A DNA stretch of 20,393 bases from Prasinococcaceae sp. CCMP 1430 (lineage: Eukaryota > Prasinodermophyta > Palmophyllophyceae > Prasinococcales > Prasinococcaceae), in the NCBI GenBank assembly GCA_013416795.1, contig RQSC01000014.1:620380-640772 (forward strand). The letters run 5' to 3'. Positions 1 through 7,987 of this stretch are shown here, piece after piece (position 1 is the first letter of the stretch; each line of letters begins with the position of its first letter). Position numbers and translations under genes: made by a program. The notes under the pieces are model-generated. The model ran no database searches. It saw nothing but the letters and a program-made list of their open reading frames with translations, and was not told the DNA's origin.

Positions 1-60
1 CCTCCTTCCCCCCGTGAAAAAAAGGAGCGCCCCGGGCGGGCCGCCCTCGCTCCGCTCCCT

Positions 61-1103
61 ATGGGGCCGCCGCCGCCCTCAGAGCTTCGCTCCGCGGCCA
101 TGATGGCGCCCTCCCCAACAAACCTGAGCGGCGGCGACTCCTCCTCCTCCGCCTCGCCGACCGGCGCGGCGATCGAGGGCGACTGGTACGTCCGCGACTA
201 CGACGGTCCGGGCTCGCTGGCGGCGGCGACGCGCTCGGGCTGCAAGCTGTCCATCTGGCAGTCGCTGCGCGCGCGCTTCGGCGCCACGAGCCGCCAGCGC
301 GCGCTCGAGCGGCACGCCGTCGTGCTCGACGCGCGGCGCGGCGCGCTCGTCAGCGAGGCGTGGGCGTGCGAGACGGCCTCGCAGTCGGACAGCAGCAGCC
401 GCAGCGGGCAGCCGAGCGCGCGCGACGCCGCGGCCGCCTTTGAGGGGGAGCAGGGGCACAGCAGCCTGCTGGGCACGCTGCCGCTGCGCGACGTGCTCGG
501 CGCGGCGCCCATGCCGCCCGCCGGCCCGGGCGAGCCGCTGCACACGCAGGGGCGCGCGCGGCTGGCCATCCACACCTTCGTCAAGGACCGCAAGGAGCCC
601 TCCAAGCTCGTGCCGCGCACGCTGCTCTTCACGCCCGCGTACGACCAGGACGCCGACGGCGACGACCCGCCGCTGCTGCCGGGCGAGGCGGTCGCGGGCG
701 AGCACCAAGTGTCCACCTGGCACGCGGCGCTCGAGAAGGCGCTGCGCGCCAACAAGGAGCGGCCGCGCTCGCTGATCGTGCTGGTCAACCCCGTGGGCGG
801 CAAGGGGCGCGCGCGCGCGGTGTGGTCGGAGACCGCCGAGCCCGTCATGGCGGCGGCCGGCATCAACGTGGAGGTGCACGAGACGCAGTACGCCGGCCAC
901 GCCGAGGAGATGCTGCGCAGCCTGCCCGCGGAGCGGCTGCTGTCGCTCGACGGCGTGGTGGTGGTCGGCGGCGACGGCATCACGGCGGAGGCCATCAACG
1001 GGATCGTCGCCAACGAGGAGTACCAGGCGGCGCTGGCGGCCGGCGCGGACGAGGCCGTGGAGATGTACAACAGCCGAGCGGCGCCGCGCGACGCCGCCCC
1101 CGA

Positions 1104-1140
<37 letters not shown>

Positions 1141-1185
1141 GAGGGCACGGGGAACGGCGACGCGAACGGCGCCGGCCCCGCCCCC

Positions 1186-1227
<42 letters not shown>

Positions 1228-1391
1228 GAGGAGGAGGAGGAAGAGGAAAAGGACGACGAGGAAAAGGGCGAGGAGAACGCACAGGCGGCGAAGGGGACCT
1301 CGAAGCAGCAGCAGCAGCAGCAGCACCAGCAGCAGGAGGAGGGCAAGGAGGACAAGCAACGGCCCTCTTCAGAGGCCTCGGCGGCTCACAG

Positions 1392-1422
<31 letters not shown>

Positions 1423-3325
1423 GAGGCCGTCGATCAAAGGTCCCAAATGCCGCGGCCTCGGCAGCAGAGCGGGCTCGACATCCGCAACGTGGGCATCGGA
1501 GGGATGGTGCTGTGCCCCCCGGCGGCCGACTCGGTCTTCGACGGCTCGCAGATCGACGTGACCAACGTGGTCGAGCCGAAGAGCCCCGGTCCCGCCGCCA
1601 AGATGGAGGAGCAGCGGCGGCGCAGCGGCTCCTCGCCAGCACCCGCACCCTCGCCAGCACCCGCACCCTCGCCAGCACCCGCACCCGCACCCGCACCCGC
1701 ACCAGCACCCGCACCATCACCACAACCACCAGCAGCGCCGCACCCCCTCCCCCCGTCCACAAACCCCAGCAACAACAACTCCAGCAGCAACAACCAGCAC
1801 TCGCCCTCCGCCGCCCCCCCCACACCAACAAACACAACCCACTCCAACACCACCACCAACAACAACAACCCCCCTCAACAACACGCCCAGCAGCCCAAGT
1901 CCCGCCTCTCCGGGCGCCCGCCCCTCCCGGGCGGCGCCCCGGCCCCGCACCCCGCACAGAAGCAGAAGAAGAAGGCCAAGAAGCAGAGGGCCGTCGTGGA
2001 GAGCATCCTGCAGAGGCGCCTGCGCGTGGGCGTCATCCCGGCGGGCTCGACGGACGCCGTGGCGTGCTCCACCACGGGCACGCGCGACCCGGCGACCGCC
2101 TCGCTGTGGATCGCGCTGGGCGCGCGGCTGCCCATCGACGTCGCCGAGGTGGACGACCCGCGCGGCGGCACGGCGGCGGTGTCGGGCACGGTGGGCAGCG
2201 GCAGCGGCAAGCGGCACGTGGTGTCCTTCCTGGGGTACGGCTACTACGGCGACATCATCCGCACGTCGGACAGCATGCGCTTCCTCGGGCCCGCGCGCTA
2301 CGACGTCATGGGCGCGCTGGCGTTCTTCCTGGGCCGCACGTACGCCGCGCGCGTGAGCTTCCTGCCGCCCGTGGAGAACCCCGACGCCGACCTCGAGGCG
2401 TGCCGCCAGGACTTCGACGCGCCGCTGTGCGCCGCCGGCGACGACCTCAACCACCAGGCGGCGGAGGCCATGGCCGAGGCGGTGGCCAACCGCGTGACGG
2501 GGCGGCAGCGCAGGCTGAGCCTCGGCCAGAAGCTCGGCAGGGCGCTCAAGCAGCTCGACGCCAACCGGCCGGAGGGCGAGTCGCCCGCCACGTCGCAGGC
2601 GAGCTCGCAGGCGCCCTCGCTGCTCGCCTCGCCGGTGGGCGCCCCGACCCAGTGGGGGGCCGCCGCGAGCGACGCCTCGCCCGCCGCCGCCGCTCGCCGC
2701 GAGCAAGGGGATGAACGGCAGCGGGGGGCGCGCCCGGGGGCGGCCGAGCTCCTCGTCGGGCGCGTCGCGCCGGCTCTCGCTGGACAGCCCCGCCGGCGGC
2801 GGCCAGGACGCCCCCAAGTCGGACGACGAGCAGCGGAACGGCGCCGCGCGCCCCGGGCAGCGCCCCGCAAACGCGCCGGGGTCCCCGACGAACGCCGACG
2901 AGAGGAGGCAGCAAGGCGGCCCCCGCTGGATGACCATCGAGGGCGAGTTCAAGGTGGTCGGCTGCGCGGTGCTGAGCTGCCGCTGCGACCAGGCGCCCGA
3001 CGGCCTCGCCAAGTACGCGCAGATCTGCGACGGCAACATGCAGCTCTTCCTCGTGCGCAACTGCTCCCGCTGGCAGTTCCTGCGCCACCTGGCGGCCCTC
3101 GCGTTCGGCGGCAACGCCTTCGACTTCGACTTCGTGGAGCTGTACAAGGTCTCGGGCGTGCACGTGGAGCCGCTGCACGGCGCCGACGCCGCCCGCGTCG
3201 CGGGCAAGGACATGGCGCACCGGTCGTCGTGGAACGTCGACGGCGAGGTGGGCCACGGCACGCTCTTGGCGAGCGCCAAGCGCGGGCTGGTGGACGTCTT
3301 CGCGCGCGGGCCCGAGCTGGCGTGA
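61..3325 (+). CDS. CERK: Ceramide kinase (diacylglycerol-kinase fold) with long low-complexity insertions
   Basis: Phosphorylates ceramide to ceramide-1-phosphate in the sphingolipid pathway, by family knowledge. The nucleotide-binding start is VNPVGGKG (residues 242-249), the catalytic loop is GGDG (303-306), and the family signature PAGSTD lies at 660-665, followed by LGYGYYGD (724-731). After a frame change near 2635-2707, the C-terminal lobe continues with CSRWQFLRHL, FDFDFVELYKV and SSWNVDGEV and ends in TGA at 3323-3325. The order and wording of these blocks match animal and plant ceramide kinases rather than sphingosine or diacylglycerol kinases. The N-terminal 230 residues should hold the PH-like region, but I see only weak likeness. 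ATG 61 is the first start; the ATGs at 100 and 103 have better context. It converges with the methyltransferase fragment across a 149-bp gap. Odd: a roughly 310-residue insertion, and loss of the family's compact cysteine motif. Confidence 0.87.
1030..1990 (+). repeat. Low-complexity coding insertion inside the kinase domain
   Basis: This stretch is in frame with the kinase and encodes, in order, a polyglycine run, polyglutamine, polyglutamate, a second glutamine run, polyserine, a short normal-looking block near 1470-1590, Pro-Ala repeats, an Asn/Ser/Thr-rich block and a lysine-rich end. The DNA holds runs of GGC, CAG, GAG, AGC and AAC. There is no in-frame stop across about 960 nt, which argues for translation, though the same stretch is open in other frames because of its composition. 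A spliced-out segment cannot be excluded. Confidence 0.75.
1633..1686 (+). repeat. Three tandem copies of an 18-bp unit encoding SPAPAP
   Basis: The unit TCGCCAGCACCCGCACCC occurs three times without change and continues into further CACCCG-type copies up to about 1720. It makes part of the Pro-Ala run in the kinase insertion. Identical copies imply recent slippage or unequal exchange. Confidence 0.9.
2635..2707 (+). other. Inferred 73-nt intron (or indel) in the ceramide kinase gene
   Basis: The first part of the kinase is read in the frame of base 61 and the C-terminal lobe in the next frame, so one frame change must fall roughly between 2520 and 2900. A GT at 2635 (after CCG, codon boundary) and an AG at 2706-2707 (before GGG ATG AAC) give a phase-0 intron of 73 nt, whose length has exactly the remainder needed to join the frames. 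Both sites match the splice consensus weakly, and a run of six G at 2654-2659 makes a one-base sequencing error an equally good explanation. Confidence 0.35.
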
Positions 3326-3474
3326 GCGCGCCGCGGCGCCCCGGCGGGAGGAGCGCGGCCACGCGAGGCCGGCCGCGCGCGCCCAACAATCGCCACCCGA
3401 TCCACATGTAATTAATTAATACAGGACGACCTCGCGCTCGCCGGCGCCAGGGGCGCGCGCCCGGAGGAGGAGCC

Positions 3475-4038
3475 CTAGCAGACGTAGAGGTCCGGCAGCG
3501 GCACGATCCACCTGCCGCCGCGCCTGGCGAACTCCGCGTGCGAGTCGATGATCGACCGCGCGAAGTTCCACGCCAGCACGACCACGTAGTCGGGCCGCGT
3601 CGCCTCGTCCTCGCTGAGCAGCGCGTCCGGCGGCACCACCGGCACGTGCAGCCCGGGCGTGTACAGCCCCTGCTTGAGCGGGTTGTCGTCCATGACGTAC
3701 TCCACCAGTGACGAGTCGATGCCGAAGTGGTACATGAGCGTCGTCGCTTTGGCGGGCGCGCCGTACGCCGCCACGCGAAGGCCGGCGCCCTTGAGGCCCC
3801 TGAGCAGCGAGCTGAGCTCGAGGCCCTTGCGGTCGATGCTCGCAGACCACCCCACGAAGGTGGAGGCGCGATCGAGGCCGGCGGCGCGCTCGGCCGCGAC
3901 GAGCGCGCGCACGCTGCCGTCGTCGCGTAGCAGCGGCGGCGCGGGCGCGCCCCCGCCTCCGCCTCCGCCCTCTTCGCCTCCGCCGCCCAGCAGCTCGTCG
4001 TCGATGGGCACGCGCTCGACCTTTTGCACGACGCAGCG
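3475..4038 (-). CDS. C-methyltransferase C-terminal domain only (partial or pseudogene)
   Basis: The encoded C-terminus carries the hallmarks of the C-methyltransferase C-terminal domain (Pfam Methyltransf_14 type) found in NDP-hexose C-methyltransferases: VAAYGAPAKATTL, YVMDDNPLKQGLYTPGLHVPV, VVLAWNFARSI and a final GGRWIVPLPDLYV before TAG. It begins with RCVVQKVERVP, matching the block that normally precedes this domain. A minus-strand CACAG acceptor ends at 4039, so this could be a last exon starting at 4038. The SAM-binding domain and zinc-binding N-terminus, normally some 250 residues upstream, are not visible up to 5600 on this strand. A glycine-rich insertion follows the first strand. 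It is therefore a last exon with a distant upstream part, a fusion I cannot see, or a remnant. Family assignment is firm; gene status is not. Confidence 0.72.
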   Translation of the reverse strand, partial: RCVVQKVERVPIDDELLGGGGEEGGGGGGGAPAPPLLRDDGSVRALVAAERAAGLDRASTFVGWSASIDRKGLELSSLLRGLKGAGLRVAAYGAPAKATTLMYHFGIDSSLVEYVMDDNPLKQGLYTPGLHVPVVPPDALLSEDEATRPDYVVVLAWNFARSIIDSHAEFARRGGRWIVPLPDLYVC

Positions 4039-4544
4039 CTGTGCGGCGCGGCGGAGGGCGCGGCGGTGCCGACGGCGACGAGGGCGGCACGCACGGCGCC
4101 CTGCTGCGGCGCGAGGTGCACCGCGACGAGGGCGGCGACGGGTCCGACGAGGATGGCGCCGGCGCGTCGGGGAACGGCGGGGCCGGCGACGAGGGGCTGC
4201 TGGCGGGCCTGCTGAGCAACGGCGACGCCGAAAAGGTGTGTGTTTCGGCGTTTGGTTGGTTGGTTGGTTGGTGGGTGCTTTTTTTGGTGTGTTTTGTGTG
4301 TGTGTGTGTCATTGTGTTGTTGTGTGCACGCCCGCGCGCTGACATGCGCTGCCGGCGCGCGCGCCACCAGGCGAAGTCTGGCGTCGGGCGTGTGCTCAAC
4401 CACGACGCGATGGTCGCCGCTGGTCACGACGCCGACGGCGACGCGAGCGTGCGAGCGCGCGCTGCGGCCGCGCGCGCGCCGCTGCTGATCTTTTTTTCTC
4501 GCCGCGCCGGAAAATCGTCATGCGTTCAGAACTGTCAGAAATGA
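4037..4544 (+). CDS. Possible fragment of an unknown plus-strand gene with one intron
   Basis: On the plus strand 4080-4235 reads as a hydrophilic, Asp/Gly-rich peptide ending GLLAGLLSNGDAEK with nearly all codons ending in G or C. It is followed by AAAAG|GTGTGTG at 4236 and an acceptor CCACCAG at 4370, after which AKSGVGRVLNHDAMV and a short tail run to a stop at 4544. No start codon or earlier exon was found; a CAG at 4034-4036 could be an acceptor. The left edge abuts the methyltransferase fragment on the other strand, so the two models compete for this DNA. I do not recognise the product. Confidence 0.28.
4236..4370 (+). other. Probable intron, GT-rich, with GGTT repeats
   Basis: The segment starts GTGTGTG, contains a run of about five GGTT units near 4253-4273 and a (GT)n tract, and ends CCACCAG. 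Its base make-up (T and G rich) differs sharply from both flanks. The start resembles that of the intron at 11317. Its length of 135 nt is a multiple of three, so the frame stays open through it. Confidence 0.4.
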
Positions 4545-5610
4545 GTTTGAGCTGTCAGGTCTGAGCCACAGCTGCGGGCGCTCTGAGACAAGGAAGGCGC
4601 GCTCCCGCCCCACGCAGAAAGGAGGCGGACGAGGCGATTTCGCCAAAAGATCGGAGCCGTTGCGCTTCCGCCTACCGTCCCATCATGTGTGTGTCGTTGA
4701 GGAGCGCGTGCCCCCCCCCCGCCTCATGCGGGCAGGACGCGTGGCATGGTGCAATGGCGATGGCGATGGCGCGTCACCATCCAAACGTGGCTTTGCCCGT
4801 TCACCAGACCCTGACTGTGGAGAATGCTTGCGGACGGCCGTTTTCGAGGCACGGACGCGAGCACGCTCGCGCGCGGCAGCGCAGCCACCGTCGAGTACCG
4901 TCAAGATGGCAAAGCCTGAATCTGCATGGGTTGGGGTTGGGCAGCGACCCGCCATTCCATGGCGACAAGATCCTCGAATGCGTGATACCATTTCCCGTCA
5001 TAAAAACGACACGTCGTCGGAAACGATCCTGACACCTCGTCAGCGGGTGGCGGCGGGGAGCCGCGCCACTCTCCGCCCCGCCCGCGGGGCGCGGGCAGCG
5101 GGCGCGCGAAGGGGTACGTGCTGAGGTCCGTCACCGTGTTGGGATCCACNCCCCACCGACCCGGCAGGGGCCGGTGCAAGCGGCGGGACCTCGTGACCAG
5201 CATCGCCGATGGCAAGACAAAATCAGACACTCCCGTGATACGCGTGCAGTTCGAGTCGCTTGACGACATTCACAGGGGCTGCTGTGAGGACCCACCGGCG
5301 CCGGCTGTGGCGCAGAGCATCGACGACTTCGGAAGTGCCCGTGTGGCCATATCGCCGCGCAAGTCGCCGCGCCCGATGCGAGCACCGAGCACAGCGAGCG
5401 TCCCCGTGTCCGTTCACAGCTCGAAGGGCGTGTCGCTGCTGGCGGGTCGCTTTGGCGCTGTTGGCTTGCACGGAGGGACGGATGAGATCGCGTGCAGTGC
5501 GCCTCGCTGAGAAGACCCTCGTAGTCGGCAGTGATGTAAGATACTGGAGCAGCAGTTGATGGCTTCAATGCTCTCCTCGATCAAGAATAGTACACGTCAA
5601 TTACAGGCAC
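4545..5610. other. About 1.1 kb without a certain gene
   Basis: GC is lower and codon use weaker here than in neighbouring genes, especially 4545-4980. Two short coding-like stretches on opposite strands overlap near 5040-5215. Plus: see 5118-5510. Minus: from ATG 5200 or nearby to a possible donor GAG|GTGTCAGG near 5038, including VDPNTVTDLSTYPFARPLP, with almost all codons ending in G or C. An unresolved base lies at 5150. No RNA gene or mobile element was seen. Confidence 0.5.
5118..5510 (+). CDS. Possible terminal exon of an unknown protein
   Basis: An open stretch read in this frame ends in TGA at 5508-5510 and includes TPVIRVQFESLDDIHRGCCE, a Pro/Ser-rich SPRKSPRPMRAPS part and GVSLLAGRFGAVGLHGG. 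By my count roughly three quarters of its codons from 5220 on end in G or C, in keeping with coding DNA here but below the kinase and ligase genes. There is no ATG at the left end, so it could only be a last exon; the intron before it is not defined. A minus-strand coding-like stretch overlaps its first 100 bases. I do not recognise the product. Confidence 0.3.
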   Translation: MLRSVTVLGSXPHRPGRGRCKRRDLVTSIADGKTKSDTPVIRVQFESLDDIHRGCCEDPPAPAVAQSIDDFGSARVAISPRKSPRPMRAPSTASVPVSVHSSKGVSLLAGRFGAVGLHGGTDEIACSAPR

Positions 5611-5871
5611 TCAGAGCGTGCGCGAGCTCAGCCCGACCATGTCCTTGAGCTCCTTGAGCTGCCGCGTGCCTTCGTTGAGCAGCCACTGCACCTGCGAGGT
5701 GTCGCTCGCGTCGACGTTCCTGCCCAACTCGAACTGGCGCCGCGCCTCTTTGCGGATCTCGCTCCGCGCCGGCTCAGGCGCATCGCTGGCAACACGCAGC
5801 GCTGAGCGATAAAGCTTGCGCGCTGCGGCGCCAGCGATGAACTTCCCAAGTTCGGCCTTCAGCGCGCTCAT
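5611..5871 (-). CDS. LYRM2: LYR-motif protein, LYRM2-like
   Basis: An 86-residue basic protein of the complex 1 LYR family. These small helical proteins work in mitochondria, where they bind acyl carrier protein and help assemble respiratory complexes or deliver iron-sulphur clusters. The Leu-Tyr-Arg motif is at residues 20-22 (RKLYRSALR), followed by [11 protein letters not shown] and the family ending [10 protein letters not shown], which closely resembles the QLKELE end of animal LYRM2. Length fits the family. The start is ATG 5869-5871, the last ATG before the LYR motif; a longer frame to 6012 only covers the antisense of the neighbour. The stop is TGA at 5611-5613. It is divergent from the glutamate-cysteine ligase and its first 35 bases lie inside that gene's first codons, so the two may share regulation. 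Assignment to LYRM2 rather than another LYR subfamily is by the C-terminal half. Confidence 0.82.
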   Translation of the reverse strand: MSALKAELGKFIAGAAARKLYRSALRVASDAPEPARSEIRKEARRQFELGRNVDASDTSQVQWLLNEGTRQLKELKDMVGLSSRTL

Positions 5872-7306
5872 CCCACCAGGCGTAGCCCGACGGCGAGCCA
5901 GCGCGTTTGGGGAGGTCACCCCACTCCGAGCAGCACCCACACGCTCCACCCGCAGACGAGCCTGCGCGGCGCCGCCGGCGACGCAGGCGGACGTCAAGCT
6001 GGAGCCCATCACGCGCGACGAGATGATCGCCTACCTCGCCTCCGGCTGCAAGCCGCGCGACCAGTGGCGCATCGGCACCGAGCACGAGAAGTTCGGCTTC
6101 CACCGCTCGGACAACTCGCCCGTCGACTACTCGGTCATCCAGGAGCTGCTGGACGAGGTGGGCACGCGCTTCGGATGGGAGAAGCTGTACGAGGGCGAGA
6201 ACATCATCGCGCTCACCAAGGACGGGCAGAACGTGACGCTCGAGCCCGGCGGGCAGCTCGAGCTGTCGGGCGCGCCGCTCGAGACGGTGCACGAGACGTG
6301 CGCCGAGGTGAACAGCCACCTCTACCAGGTGAAGGCCGTCTCCGAGCAGCTGGGCATCGGCTTCCTGGGGCTGGGCTTTCACCCGGAGATGGCGCTCGAG
6401 GACGCGCCCATGATGCCCAAGGGGCGCTACAAGATCATGCGCGACTACATGCCCAAGGTGGGCAACCTGGGGCGCGACATGATGTTCCGGACGTGTACGA
6501 TACAGGTGAACCTCGACTTCGAGTCGGAGCGCGACATGGTCGAGAAGATGCGCATCGGCATCGCCCTGCAGCCGGTCGCGACGGCGCTCTTCGCCAACTC
6601 GCCGCTCACCGACGGCAAGCCCAACGGCTTCCTGAGCTACCGATCGCAGGTGTGGACGGACACCGACCCCGACCGCACCGGCCAGCTGCCCTTCGTCTTC
6701 GAGGACTCGTTCGGCTTCGAGCAGTGGGTGGACTACATCATGGACGTGCCCATGTACTTTGCCTACCGCGACGGCAAGTACGTCGACTGCGCGGGCCAGT
6801 CGTTCCGCGATTTCATGGACGGCAAGATGGAGGCGCTGCCCGGCGAGCGCCCCACGCTCGTCGACTACGAGAACCACCTCACGGTGGCCTTCCCGGAGGT
6901 GCGCCTCAAGAAGTACATCGAGATGCGCGGCACCGACGGGGGGCCGTGGCGCCGCATCTGCGCGCTCCCGGCGCTCTGGGCGGGCCTCCTGTACGACGAG
7001 CAGGCGCAGGCCGAGGCGCTGGCGCTCACCCAGGACTTCACCCTCGAGGAGATGGAGGCCATGCGCCTCGACGTGGCTCGCCTCGGATTGCAGGCGCCGT
7101 TCCGCGGCGGCGTCGTCAACGACCTGGCGCGCGAGATGCTCGCCATCTCCAAGGGCGGCCTTCAGCGCCGCGGATACAAGGAGAAGAGCTTCCTGCACGG
7201 CCTCGAGGCCACCGTAGAGACGGGCCTCACCCCCGCCGACGTGCTCCTCAAGAAGTACAACGAGTGGGGCTCCACCTCGCCCATCTTCGGACAGTTCGCC
7301 TTCTGA
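5837..7306 (+). CDS. GSH1: Glutamate-cysteine ligase, plant type
   Basis: Joins glutamate and cysteine, using ATP, to gamma-glutamylcysteine, the first and usually limiting step of glutathione synthesis. The 489-residue frame has no intron and matches plant and proteobacterial enzymes throughout: [11 protein letters not shown] (residues 78-88), [16 protein letters not shown] (135-150), [50 protein letters not shown]-type [30 protein letters not shown] 5837 is the first after an in-frame TAA at 5810. The first 55 residues are rich in Arg, Ala, Ser and Pro without acidic residues, except one Glu after ASAFG, and look like an organelle transit peptide. Cys155 and Cys375, 220 apart, equal the plant Cys186-Cys406 redox pair (Arabidopsis numbering). 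Cys318 is kept but its plant partner is Ala333. The start overlaps the LYR gene head to head. Confidence 0.95.
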   Translation: MNFPSSAFSALIPPGVARRRASAFGEVTPLRAAPTRSTRRRACAAPPATQADVKLEPITRDEMIAYLASGCKPRDQWRIGTEHEKFGFHRSDNSPVDYSVIQELLDEVGTRFGWEKLYEGENIIALTKDGQNVTLEPGGQLELSGAPLETVHETCAEVNSHLYQVKAVSEQLGIGFLGLGFHPEMALEDAPMMPKGRYKIMRDYMPKVGNLGRDMMFRTCTIQVNLDFESERDMVEKMRIGIALQPVATALFANSPLTDGKPNGFLSYRSQVWTDTDPDRTGQLPFVFEDSFGFEQWVDYIMDVPMYFAYRDGKYVDCAGQSFRDFMDGKMEALPGERPTLVDYENHLTVAFPEVRLKKYIEMRGTDGGPWRRICALPALWAGLLYDEQAQAEALALTQDFTLEEMEAMRLDVARLGLQAPFRGGVVNDLAREMLAISKGGLQRRGYKEKSFLHGLEATVETGLTPADVLLKKYNEWGSTSPIFGQFAF

Positions 7307-7777
7307 GGCGCCAGCGGCCCGCACGCTCGACTGTACCACTTGCTACCACTTAGAGACGCTCGCGCGCCCCTGTACACCCCCTCGCCGGCTCGAGCACGCC
7401 CCCGCGAGCGGCAGGTGCAAGACCGACCGCCGCCATTCTTTCGCACAGGACGCCTATGAGGCTTTTTAAACCACGCACCCGCGACGACGACGTCGCGCGG
7501 CGGGTGTGCCTTTGACAGACGACGCGGACAGACCCCCCCCCTTCCACCATCCCCTTCCCGCTCCACGTATGCCCGGCCCCCCCCCGGCCCCCCCCGATGC
7601 CAGAGGCCCTAGGTAGAATTCCTACCCTAAACCGCACGATCTCGCCCTCACGCGCAGCACACCCCGAACCCGCCGCGCAGTCCGGCCCGGCCCGGCCCCG
7701 GGCCTGGCATCAGCCGCCCGAAGCGGCGGGAAAACCCCGAAAAGGCGCGCGCGCGGCGACCGCCGCCCGGCCGCGCC
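7307..7777. other. Intergenic, no gene seen
   Basis: Downstream of the ligase. It contains C-rich runs at 7530-7600, including two poly-C tracts, and no coding stretch on either strand that I would defend. The ligase 3' end must lie here, but no clear polyadenylation signal is visible. Confidence 0.6.
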
Positions 7778-7778
7778 T

Positions 7779-7956
7779 TTTTTCTTTTTCTTTTTCTTTT
7801 TCTTTGTCTTTTCTTTCGTGCGGCGAACCGCGCGCCGGGCGCGCGCGCGAACGCGAAATCAAACGCGAACGCGAACGCAAAAACGCCGCCGGCGGATTCG
7901 GACGCCCCCGCGCCTCCCCCCCGCCGGGCAAAAAAAAAGAAAAAGAAAAAGAAAAA
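7779..7956. repeat. Inverted repeat: 23-nt pyrimidine and purine arms
   Basis: The left arm 7779-7801 is a run of TTTTTC units and the right arm 7934-7956 a run of GAAAAA units that is its exact reverse complement over 23 nt. The 132-nt spacer is GC-rich with GCGAAC-type repeats. Such arms could pair as a cruciform or in RNA; each arm is also a homopurine-homopyrimidine tract. Confidence 0.9.
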
Positions 7957-7987
7957 TAAAATGCGTGCGTTTTGGCCTGCGCGCCCG

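Noticed and set aside
79-3405. Long minus-strand open frames opposite the ceramide kinase
   Set aside because: They consist of leucine, arginine or cysteine runs produced by the antisense of CAG, GGC and GAG repeats, and the kinase motifs lie on the plus strand.
4683-4991. Candidate upstream methyltransferase exon on the minus strand
   Set aside because: No glycine-rich SAM-binding motif or other methyltransferase feature is present and codon use is not coding-like.
5240-5256. GTTCGAGTC resembling a tRNA T-loop
   Set aside because: No matching acceptor stem, anticodon arm or D-arm could be folded around it.
5774-7339. 521-codon minus-strand frame opposite the glutamate-cysteine ligase
   Set aside because: It mirrors the ligase, whose homology is unambiguous; the minus reading is a by-product of high GC.
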